Shown here: positions 56,958 to 64,000 of the stretch, in pieces
Layout: every line of letters begins with the position of its first letter
How positions within the stretch are numbered: position 1 is the first letter of the stretch
Source: Diplonema papillatum
Taxonomy: Eukaryota > Euglenozoa > Diplonemea > Diplonemida > Diplonemidae
Length of the DNA: 64,000 bases
Assembly: GCA_030068145.1 (NCBI GenBank)
Contig: JAPJBO010000359.1
Location: 124,001-188,000, forward strand
Direction of reading: 5' to 3'
Program-made: the position numbers and the translations under genes
Notes under the pieces: generated by a model
The model's input: only the letters and a program-made list of their open reading frames with translations
Databases searched by the model: none
Told to the model about the DNA's origin: nothing

Positions 56958-59093
56958 CCAGACTTCCTGCACTTTCTTGCTTGCGGCCGTGTAGCACGTA
57001 CCACAGATGCGGGCAGCGCAGAAGCATGTGCGCATCATCGTCCCGTTCTGCCGGGGTGCTTCGCACTCTTCGCATTCCTGCGTGCCCTTGTTCCGCTCCG
57101 GCTCCTGCCACACGTGTATGTGGCCTTCCTTCGGGTCCATCGGCGCGTCGCTTTTGACTGCCTGCTTAGGCAGCGAGGCCCTGGGGATTCGCCCCTCCCA
57201 CACGTTCGCCTTCGCCCCGCCGCGCGGTTCGTCCCCCCTTGCGATCGGGCGTACGAAGATAGGGTCGCGGCCCATCCTCGACACTACTGTGGCTGGCGGC
57301 GGCTGCTGCGACACAACGATCAGCCTCGTCCTCCCTTCCTTCGTGAAGGATTTCCTCTGCGCCCCGTTCCAGCCGACATCTCTGAGCGCCGCTGTGATGT
57401 CCGCGGCGTGCTCGTTCCGCCCGCCGGTGACGAAGTACGCCAGCCCTCCGCCGTATCGTGGCGGGGCGACGAGGTCGCCGGCCGCCTCCTGCAGCTCCTC
57501 CAGTGCTTCGTCGCCGGTGTAGCGGACCCCCAGGCGTGTCACCGCCGCAGCCAGCCCGTTGGTGCCAGGCAGGGCCGCCAGGGCGAGTGCGTCGTCGAGG
57601 GTGGCGGCCTTGTCGAGCCAAAGGACGCTGTCCGTTTCTCCACCCCGTGCGAAGCTGGGGGCTGACCAGAAGTGGCCTCCGTTCCCGCTGCAGGCGAGGA
57701 GCTTGTTGGCCTGCGCCAGCGTCACTCGCACCATGCAGGTGCTCCTCTCCGGCAGGTCCGCGTGTCGCCATCGGTGGCGCTTCTCGATCTCGGCGCCGTT
57801 GTCCCTTGCCGCCGTTGCACACATGCGGTCGATCACACCGGCCCCCTTCTTCTTGTCGGTGAGCAGCGTCACGGTTTCCTTCGGTAGCTCCCGGTGCAGG
57901 GCAGTGAACACCAGCACCTGCGTCTCGTTGGCCGTCTTCTTGAGCCCGATCCTCCCCTGGGCGGCCCGCGCGTCTCCACACAGGGTGACGTATCTGTAGG
58001 ACGGCGTCCCGTCCGTCGAGAAAACGATCTCGTACGTCGAGCGCTCCTCGTCTGCCGGCTTCGGGGTGATGACCACGAGGGCGACGCCGTCTGCTTCCAG
58101 GTCGGTCAGCTCCTTCGCGTGGGCGACGACCTTTCTCCCTTCCTCCGTCGTCGTCTCAACGATTCCGCGCCGCGTATTCCCTTCCAGCACGCTCTTCACG
58201 TCGATGGCCTTCATCCCCCAGTCGTCGGTCCGTAGCCCTGCGTTCTTCGGGGCAGCCGGCTTCTTCCTTCCGACCACTTCTTTCCATCCGCTCGCTCGCG
58301 GCTCTTTCCGGGCGGTTCCTTCTTTCGTCGCGGTGTCCGCCTGGCGGTCTGCTTGCTTCAGTTGTTCCGCGGGCGCCGCCGTCGTATGTTTCATGGGCGC
58401 CGCCGTCGTCTGCTTCGCGGGCTGCTCCTGCTCGGCCTTCTCGGGCTGCTTCTGCCCGGCCTTCTCGGGCTGCTCCTGCTCGGCCTTCTCGGGCTGCTTC
58501 TGCTCGGCCTTCTCGGGCTGCTTCTGCCCGGCCTTCTCGGGCTGCTTCTGCCCGGCCTTCTCGGGCTGCTTCTGCCCGGCCTTCTCGGGCTGCTTCTGCC
58601 CGGCCTTCTCGGGCTGCTTCTGCCCGGCCTTCTCGGGCTGCTTCTGCCCGGCCTTCTCGGGCTGCTTCTGCCCGGCCTTCTCGGGCTGCTTCTGCCCGGC
58701 CTTCTCGGGCTGCTTCTGCCCGGCCTTCTCGGGCTGCTTCTGCCCGGCCTTCTCGGGCTGCTTCTGCCCGGCCTTCTCGGGCTGCTTCTGCCCGGCCTTC
58801 TCGGGCTGCTTCTGCCCGGCCTTCTCGGGCTGCTTCTGCCCGGCCTTCTCGGGCTGCTTCTGCCCGGCCTTCTCGGGCTGCTTCTGCCCGGCCTTCGGGT
58901 TCGTCGTTGTCTTCGGCTTCGATTTCGTCTGGGGCGTCGCCATCCCTCGTTCTCGGGCTCGCTTCTGCCCGGCCTTCTCGGTCAAGATGAGCAGGACCTT
59001 GATGATTCCGAACACCGCGCTGATCTGCGCTTCGTCTTCCGCCTCCTCAGCGAGTCGCTGTGCCTTCTGGAGGTATTGTTCGATCTCCTCCAT
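56955..59093 (-). CDS. ORF1 protein of non-LTR family 2
   Basis: 712 residues from ATG at 59093. It has a short helical N-terminus (MEEIEQYLQKAQRLAEEAED), a tandem array of AGQKQPEK (about residues 65-220), a basic Ala/Thr-rich linker, a central region with alternating beta/alpha segments (CMVRVTLAQANKLLACSG, ITAALRDVGWNGAQRKSFTK) shared in part with family 1 ORF1, and a C-terminal Cys cluster CEECEAPRQNG...TCFCAARICGTCY that may bind zinc. Expected role: RNA binding in the retrotransposition particle. It is intact. Confidence 0.85.
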   Translation of the reverse strand: MEEIEQYLQKAQRLAEEAEDEAQISAVFGIIKVLLILTEKAGQKRARERGMATPQTKSKPKTTTNPKAGQKQPEKAGQKQPEKAGQKQPEKAGQKQPEKAGQKQPEKAGQKQPEKAGQKQPEKAGQKQPEKAGQKQPEKAGQKQPEKAGQKQPEKAGQKQPEKAGQKQPEKAGQKQPEKAGQKQPEKAGQKQPEKAEQKQPEKAEQEQPEKAGQKQPEKAEQEQPAKQTTAAPMKHTTAAPAEQLKQADRQADTATKEGTARKEPRASGWKEVVGRKKPAAPKNAGLRTDDWGMKAIDVKSVLEGNTRRGIVETTTEEGRKVVAHAKELTDLEADGVALVVITPKPADEERSTYEIVFSTDGTPSYRYVTLCGDARAAQGRIGLKKTANETQVLVFTALHRELPKETVTLLTDKKKGAGVIDRMCATAARDNGAEIEKRHRWRHADLPERSTCMVRVTLAQANKLLACSGNGGHFWSAPSFARGGETDSVLWLDKAATLDDALALAALPGTNGLAAAVTRLGVRYTGDEALEELQEAAGDLVAPPRYGGGLAYFVTGGRNEHAADITAALRDVGWNGAQRKSFTKEGRTRLIVVSQQPPPATVVSRMGRDPIFVRPIARGDEPRGGAKANVWEGRIPRASLPKQAVKSDAPMDPKEGHIHVWQEPERNKGTQECEECEAPRQNGTMMRTCFCAARICGTCYTAASKKVQEVW
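58431..58895 (-). repeat. 24-bp minisatellite encoding AGQKQPEK repeats
   Basis: About 19-20 near-identical in-frame units. The 5'-most units on the plus strand vary (AEQKQPEK, AEQEQPEK). Near-perfect DNA identity shows recent expansion. Long Cys/Phe- and Leu/Pro-rich frames on the other strand are artefacts. Confidence 0.95.
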
Positions 59094-59240
59094 TTTTTCC
59101 CCTGGGACGTTCCGTTCTGGGTCTGTTTTCTGACTTTCTTCTTCTTACTGATTTTCTCTCCGCGCTCTCTTGGTGTGCTTCTTTCACCGGAGGGGTCCGG
59201 TACCGTTTTATACCTAACAAACCCGAGGGAGGCTTGCTGG

Positions 59241-59696
59241 CGACCACGGTAAGCCACCAATAAAGTACAGTTCTACAAGTTGAGCATTGAGTTCTTTAAG
59301 GTGCAAGTGCCATCAAGGCAGGCGAGCACTACACGTTGAGCAGGGGTTGCCGTGCAGTCCGTATCGGTCTACGTGTCAAACCTGTAGCTTTCTACTTCTT
59401 GTTTCGTTCTGAAGCGAACTATGACTCTAATACATCCTCCTCCTACTGCGTATACTGGCTTCGTCTGCTGCTTCGTCTTTACCGTCGCGGATGATGCAAA
59501 AATCGATAGTAAAAAAGTCAGGCAGTGATTCGGTGTGTTTGTCACAATGGAGGCGACGACAAGCGAGGGGTAAAATTACGGTGTTTTTCTCGGGAGCGAC
59601 GGGGTAAGAACCTTTGTACAAGTGTTAGTTCTCGTCGGAATAGTATTAATCTTCTAAGATCTTCGATCATATACGACAAAAAAAAAAACGCCGCAC
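59241..59696 (-). other. Remaining original part of the hydrolase intron
   Basis: Non-coding, between the 5' end of non-LTR family 2 and the splice donor of exon 1. GTGTTTGTCACAATGG (59537) and AAGTGTTAG...TCGTCGGAATAGT (59619-59645) have weak relatives near 61240-61400 and 62990-63010, hinting at an old duplication. Confidence 0.5.
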
Positions 59697-60145
59697 CTCT
59701 CGGTATGCTGTCCGCCGATGCCGTGGCCGACGAGGGCGACGTTCTTGAAGTTCGCCTTGTGCAGCGCCGGGTGAAGTTTCCTGTTCCTGCGGCAGGCGTC
59801 GATGGCCGCGAGCTGGTCGAAGAAGGCCTTGTGACACTTCGGGGCCAGGCACGTCTGCAGAGCGATGACGATCGCGCCCCTGCTGACGATCTCCTCGATC
59901 AGCTCCGGAAACGGCATCGAGACGGGCTCCGTGTCCGGCTGTCCCTCCTGCTTCCCATGCGACAGAACGACCACGGGGAACGAGACCGGCGTGGTGCTGT
60001 AATCGGCCGGGTAGTACAGCTCCACCGGGGAGGTCTTGTTGAGCTTCGTGAGGTAGATCGTCGTGTGCTCGACCAAGTGCGTGCCGGGCGGCGGCAGCAC
60101 TGCCGTGGCTGCGGCTGCGACGAAGACGAGGACGGCTGTGAACAT
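59697..60145 (-). CDS. Secreted alpha/beta-hydrolase, exon 1 (N-terminal)
   Basis: ATG at 60145 begins a signal peptide (MFTAVLVFVAAAATAVLPPP). The exon ends GAGAG|GTGCGG in phase 2, and the frame matches exon 2 (48378-48762), giving a 277-residue protein, usual for this fold. Visible elements: LYYPADYSTTP, VVLSHGKQEG (HG oxyanion motif) and NVALVGHGIGG, the nucleophile elbow. The elbow should be G-H-S-x-G-G, but codon 142 (59720-59722) is GGC, Gly in place of the catalytic Ser, one transition away from AGC. Unless another residue serves, the protein is not a working Ser hydrolase. The exons lie about 10.9 kb apart because two retroelements sit in the intron. Confidence 0.75.
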
Positions 60146-60745
60146 GCTTTCTTTTTCTTTTCGAGAAGATGGAGATGCCCTGCGATTGTGCGGTTTTGCA
60201 CGGGGGCGCAGACTGAAACCCCGAAATCCAGGGTACCCAAAAGGGGACTGTCGGCCCTTGCGCCGGCGAAGCCCCACCACTAGAAAGTTGCCAGCCATTG
60301 GCCATTGAACAGGTCTGTGTACGGGATTTCCTTTTCTTCGTTGCATTTTGCTTTCGAAATGGTTCACGTTTCTTCCCCGCACAAGGAGACAACGTGCAGC
60401 CATCGGTGGCTCATCACGACGCCTAACTTGGGCGGCCTAAGTCTAACAGGATTTAACTCCTCTTCACCGGTAGCAGTTTCGCAATCATTGCTACATGTGA
60501 CAGTGCCGCGTGCGTCCAGCATCAGGAGCATCAGATCTGTCGTCCGCAGCGTGATCCAGTACCTCTTAACGGGGTGCGCTCCTTCAGGTCACTCGCCGTC
60601 TTCTGTGGCTCTTCGGTCGCAAATTGCAACCGCAGCACGACCTCACCAACATGACCGACTCGTGAAGAAGTGGAAGCCAAATTGTGGGGTTCTGTGTGCT
60701 TCTGGAGTTTCGAACCATGTGAAATAGATCATCTCGTGTTCTCGA
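60146..60745. other. Upstream region of the hydrolase gene
   Basis: No gene or known repeat recognised. Presumably contains the promoter; no TATA box is evident. Confidence 0.4.
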
Positions 60746-61118
60746 CTAAGTGTGTGGTCCTGTTTAAGATGGATTGTGCCTGGCGCTCTCTCTCCCTTAG
60801 GGTTGCCGCCCGAGGGAACCGGCTGTGAGCCGAAACTCGACGCCGGTCTCTCCGGACCACCCGCCCCTGCACGAGGCACGCGCCCAAGACCCGTGCACGG
60901 CAACCGTATCACCCCCCATCCATGTTTGCACCTTCCTCGGATGCTACGGTCGGGAAGGGGCTTCAAAGTAGTTGGGGAAACACGTTCCCCTTCCCCGCGT
61001 TCTGCGTGTGGGGTTGCCACCGGGCAACTGCCGCAGCAGCCGCAGATACGTCCTTCGCCCTTGGCTCACTTACGGGAGGTGTCGCTGCTCACCTACCTGG
61101 TTGTTGCCCTAGAGTGCT
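60746..61118 (+). repeat. About 400-bp dispersed repeat, copy 2
   Basis: Second copy of the repeat at 39893-40305, about 90% similar by eye, without its 30-40-bp internal insertion. Flanks differ, so it is dispersed and not part of one larger duplication. Confidence 0.85.
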
Positions 61119-61591
61119 CGACCAAGTGTGCACCGGCTGCCCCACAAATCTTTGCCTTGGCCCTTTCGCTATCCGTATCAGAGACTGTTGCGTTGACGCA
61201 TATTGGCGCAGTATGGTAAAAGGCCAGTAATGTGATTCTGGTATGTTTGTCACGATCACCGTGACGCCGCAGGGCTTCAAAAAGCGGTGGGCTAGCGTGG
61301 GAAGCCACGATGTTGTTGTCGGGATGGTTACGACGGAGGTGGGGGTGTATGAACCTTGTTCCCGGGTTAGATGTTCCGTCGAATTGTACTAACCTTGCGC
61401 AAGTGCTAGGTCGGGAGAGCAAACTTTCTGCAGCTTTGCTCACTACGACGTGGACCGGGCCAGGAACGATACCCGGATAGCCCCGCTGATAGTAGGCACA
61501 GGATGATGTGGATACCTCGTGGACATCCATAGGTCATCCTGGAGGTACGATTGTATCTACGTATCAACACGTACGTTGTATGGTAGTGCAT
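61119..61591. other. No supported gene
   Basis: Weak similarity to 59520-59645 only. Confidence 0.4.
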
Positions 61592-62350
61592 CACGTGTCC
61601 CGACTGCTTGCGGTATCATGGTTTCTTCCGGTTCCGAGGCCGCTTGCGCGATGAAGACGAAGACGAGATAAGATGAAGAAGAGCTGCTACCAGACGAGGA
61701 CGATTCCGTTGATGCGGATGCGCTGCCGTCACGATGCCGGCTCAGCGCCACTCGCGCTGCTTCCGGCATCAACGGCTACTGCTTTCGATGTCAGTTCATC
61801 GGTGTGGGTTCTTCCGTTTTTGAGGCTGCTTGCGCGATGAAGACGACGACGACGAGGAAGAAGACTAAGTGCTGCTGCTGTCCGACGGACCAGACGAGGA
61901 CTATTCCGTTGATGCGGACGCGCTGCCGTCACGATGCCGGCTCAGCGCCTCTCGCGCTGCTTCCGGCGCCAACGGCTCGTCAGACGACAGCAGCTTCCGC
62001 AGCTTCGCACGCAGCGACTTGTACCGGGCCATGACGGCCCGCTTCTGAGACTTCGACAGCCCTGCAAGGGCCGGTGCACGAGTACCACCCGCCGTTTGTT
62101 GTCCGAGAGCCTGTCTTCTTCTACGATTAGCATACAGGCTTCTGCCATCCGAGCCCACTAAGCCACACGTGTCCCGACTGCTTTCAATGTCAATTCATCG
62201 GTGTGGTTTCTTCCGTTTTCGAGGCCGCTTGCGCGATGAAGACGGCGACGAAGAAGAAGATGAAGAAGAGCTGCTGTCCGACGGACCAGACGAGGACGAT
62301 TCCGTTGATGCGGAAGCGCTGCCGTCACGATGCCGGCTCCGAGCCCACTA
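61592..62350 (-). pseudogene. Three broken 3'-end copies of the Ser-rich protein gene
   Basis: Segments 61592-61780, 61785-62085 and 62164-62349 repeat the 3' half of the gene at 62385-62873, including its downstream flank (CCCGACTGCTTTCAATGTCA). The middle copy is longest and still reads KSQKRAVMARYKSLRAKLRK but has a stop in the Ser run. All lack the 5' half. The run of Ser codons varies in length between copies. Confidence 0.9.
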
Positions 62351-62384
62351 AGCCACATGTGTCCCGACTGCTTTCAATGTCAAT

Positions 62385-62873
62385 TCATCGGTGTGGTTTC
62401 TTCCGTTTTCGAGGCCGCTTGCGCGATGAAGACGACGACGAAGAAGAAGATGAAGAAGAGCTGCTGTCCGACGGACCAGACGAGGACGATTCCGTTGATG
62501 CGGACGCGCTGCCTTCACGATGCCGGCTCAGCGCCACTCGCGCTGCTTCCGGCGTCAACGGCTCGTCAGACGACAGCAGCTTCCGCAGCTTCGCACGCAG
62601 CGACTTGTACCGGGCCATGACGGCCCGCTTCTGAGACCTCGACAGCCCTGCAAGGGGGTCCTCCGGCGCAGCGGCGCCTTCGTCGTCGCCCCAGACGAAG
62701 TCGCCGTTCCTCTTCTGGGAGGCCGGCACCGGCTTTTCGGACCTCCGCTCCTTGTCCACGCCGCCGCCTTCCCCGGCCGCCGCCGACAGCTTCCGGGCGA
62801 ACTCTGCCGCAGCCAGCAGGCTGTCCGGGTCCCGGCCGTGCCTCCGCAGGAGGATCTCGTCGTCGGACTCCAT
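62385..62873 (-). CDS. Small Ser-rich basic protein of unknown function
   Basis: 162 residues from ATG at 62873. It is acidic at the start (MESDDEILLRRHGRDPDSLL), then has a helical segment rich in Ala, a central conserved-looking block (LSRSQKRAVMARYKSLRAKL, SSDEPLTPEAARVALSRHRE), a run of about 15 Ser encoded by mixed TCT/TCA/TCG codons, and a basic tail RKRPRKRKKPHR that could be a nuclear localisation signal. I do not recognise the family; a nuclear RNA- or chromatin-associated protein is a guess. The central block is preserved in the downstream partial copies. Confidence 0.65.
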   Translation of the reverse strand: MESDDEILLRRHGRDPDSLLAAAEFARKLSAAAGEGGGVDKERRSEKPVPASQKRNGDFVWGDDEGAAAPEDPLAGLSRSQKRAVMARYKSLRAKLRKLLSSDEPLTPEAARVALSRHREGSASASTESSSSGPSDSSSSSSSSSSSSSSRKRPRKRKKPHR

Positions 62874-62953
62874 CCTCCCACCCCTCTCCTCACCTTTGTG
62901 AAAAAAGGAAGTGAAAAAAGTTTTTCGATTGTTTTTTAAAGCGTGGTTGGTGA

Positions 62954-62971
62954 GTATAGTATATACTATAC
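62954..62971. promoter_or_regulatory. Palindromic TATA-like element
   Basis: GTATAGTATATACTATAC is a perfect 18-bp palindrome 81-98 bp upstream of the ATG at 62873, a plausible core-promoter position. Confidence 0.45.
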
Positions 62972-64000
62972 GATACCTTGCACAAAAGTGCTACTTAATC
63001 GTCGGAATAGTCTGATCTTGATACGTCGCAACAGTCTGCGCGACAATAGAATAGTATTGGACACGAAGGGCTGCTGACACTGCACTTGGTCTCGTTGCGG
63101 CAACTTGTTACATTGCGCACTGGCACTGTGTCACACCTCTTAGCCGGAGTGCTTCGTGCTCAGAGCAGTTGGAGCAGGCATCGGAGACGGCGGTGTCTGC
63201 AGTTCGTCACCGAAGGTTGACACGTCTCTCGCTGGAGTTCTTGAGCTCATACTTGAACGTACGTCGTGAGATGAGAGCGAGGGAAGACTTGCAGGGTTGT
63301 TCCTTCGTTTCCCGGGTAGCCCACACCCCCCTCCCTCTTGTTTACTGGCTCAGTTGTGCTGCTCTGCTCTTGATGTCCCTTCCCCACTTCCGATTGCTCC
63401 ATCAGCGGTTGACGTGGCTCTGCTGACGTTGTCCCGTCAAAATGAGCGGACGAGCACGCACAAGCTCACTGGCAGATAGTCCGTGCTCCCAGATTATGAA
63501 TCGCAGGAGAAACCGGCAGACGTGTTGCACCTTGCGGCGTTGCGAAGTAGTGGAAGCCGCCCACATCCCAGCCACTAGATCCCGGAGCCTCGTAGTTGCT
63601 GCGGTTCGTGTGACGGCCCCCAGTCTTGATGCTCCCCAGTCTTCCGCGGTTGCGTACGGCTCGTGCCAGCGACGTGGTCCAGAAACATCTGGCCCATGAG
63701 GGACGTTTTGACTGGCATGTTGGGCCGGCTGTTGTTAGCCGGCTCGCCCCATCCTCCGCGAGATTCGTTCTTCCGCGCATTTAGTGTGCCTTTGGAGCTG
63801 GTTTGGACATGAGAGGCGAGTTGGGCACCTGCCTACATCACCAAGAAACAATGACTGCTACCTAATGCAGTAGGCGATCCAGTACTAGGAAGACTGACCC
63901 CGTCACACACCACGGCCAACGATCTAGGCGATGTCATGCAAGTGGCGTCGCATCCGTGCACGTAGCTACTGCAAGAGGTGCACATTGCAGGTGCCGAGGG
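62972..64000. other. No supported gene
   Basis: Mixed short frames on both strands with no recognisable motif. A frame of 104 codons (63466-63780, minus) has no features that argue for coding. Confidence 0.45.

Larger units (their letters stand above)
52424..59240 (-). mobile_element. Non-LTR retrotransposon family 2 (minus strand)
   Basis: ORF1 (56955-59093) and ORF2 (52424-56954) lie in the same frame, separated by one UGA. Sequence kinship with family 1 is clear in the RT core (FSKCFDR, NGILQGCP, ADD), the endonuclease and part of ORF1. The 3' end runs straight into (GA)n, read as (TC)n on this strand, with no 3' UTR or poly(A) seen. Either it is 3'-truncated or it inserted into the microsatellite. 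The 5' limit is approximate. Confidence 0.85.

Noticed and set aside
58066..59252. Plus-strand frames with Cys/Phe/Pro or Leu/Leu/Pro/Gly repeats, resembling a repeat protein
   Set aside because: They are the antisense readings of the AGQKQPEK minisatellite in ORF1 of the minus-strand retrotransposon.

Overview
The window is eukaryotic nuclear DNA from a protist, most likely a GC-rich alga. The evidence is spliceosomal introns with good GT/AG junctions, secreted proteins of plant or algal type, and a very high load of transposable elements with target-site duplications. There are no operons and no bacterial gene organisation. I cannot fix the lineage from the sequence. Only four host genes are supported, all on the minus strand: a large secreted modular protein (1485-4181), a two-exon GH3 beta-xylosidase-like gene (34428-39069), a two-exon secreted alpha/beta-hydrolase (48378-60145) and a small Ser-rich basic protein (62385-62873). 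Almost everything else is mobile or repetitive.

Layout. Positions 1-1422 and 5584-6901 are a direct duplication 5583 bp apart. It carries the end of a TA-flanked DNA transposon (complete copy 4675-6074) and a tRNA-headed SINE-like repeat. 7-12 kb is a graveyard with an 11-bp satellite, a DDE_1 transposase remnant and non-LTR fragments. 12430-15920 is a decayed Mutator-like element with a second, TA-flanked element carrying an OTU-protease-like remnant (12505-14767) nested in it. 18276-33000 is a head-to-tail array of one non-LTR retrotransposon family inserted into a satellite. It holds one near-complete copy (25305-33000), one long 5'-truncated copy (19384-24181) and four short 3' ends.

The GH3 locus (33.5-39.1 kb) is surrounded and invaded by broken copies of its own exons. 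39-48 kb is mostly MITEs, SINE-like repeats and a 178-bp tandem array. The hydrolase intron (48763-59696) has swallowed two retroelements back to back: a small element with direct terminal repeats encoding only RT-RNase H (48819-52423), and a second non-LTR element on the minus strand (about 52424-59240). The last gene (62385-62873) is followed by three broken copies of its own 3' end.

The most interesting system is expression of the two related non-LTR elements. Both have a 2A-like ribosome-skipping motif (GDVHENPGP, GDVETNPGP) directly in front of the APE endonuclease domain. In both, ORF2 is reachable from ORF1 by recoding: tandem A_AAA_AAC slippery heptamers with ORF2 in the -1 frame in one, and a single in-frame UGA stop in the other. 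The inferred model is that a minority ORF1-ORF2 product is made by recoding and 2A then releases the endonuclease-RT. The first family also inserts repeatedly at one position of a satellite, immediately after the 3' end of an earlier copy, which recalls Zepp-type arrays.
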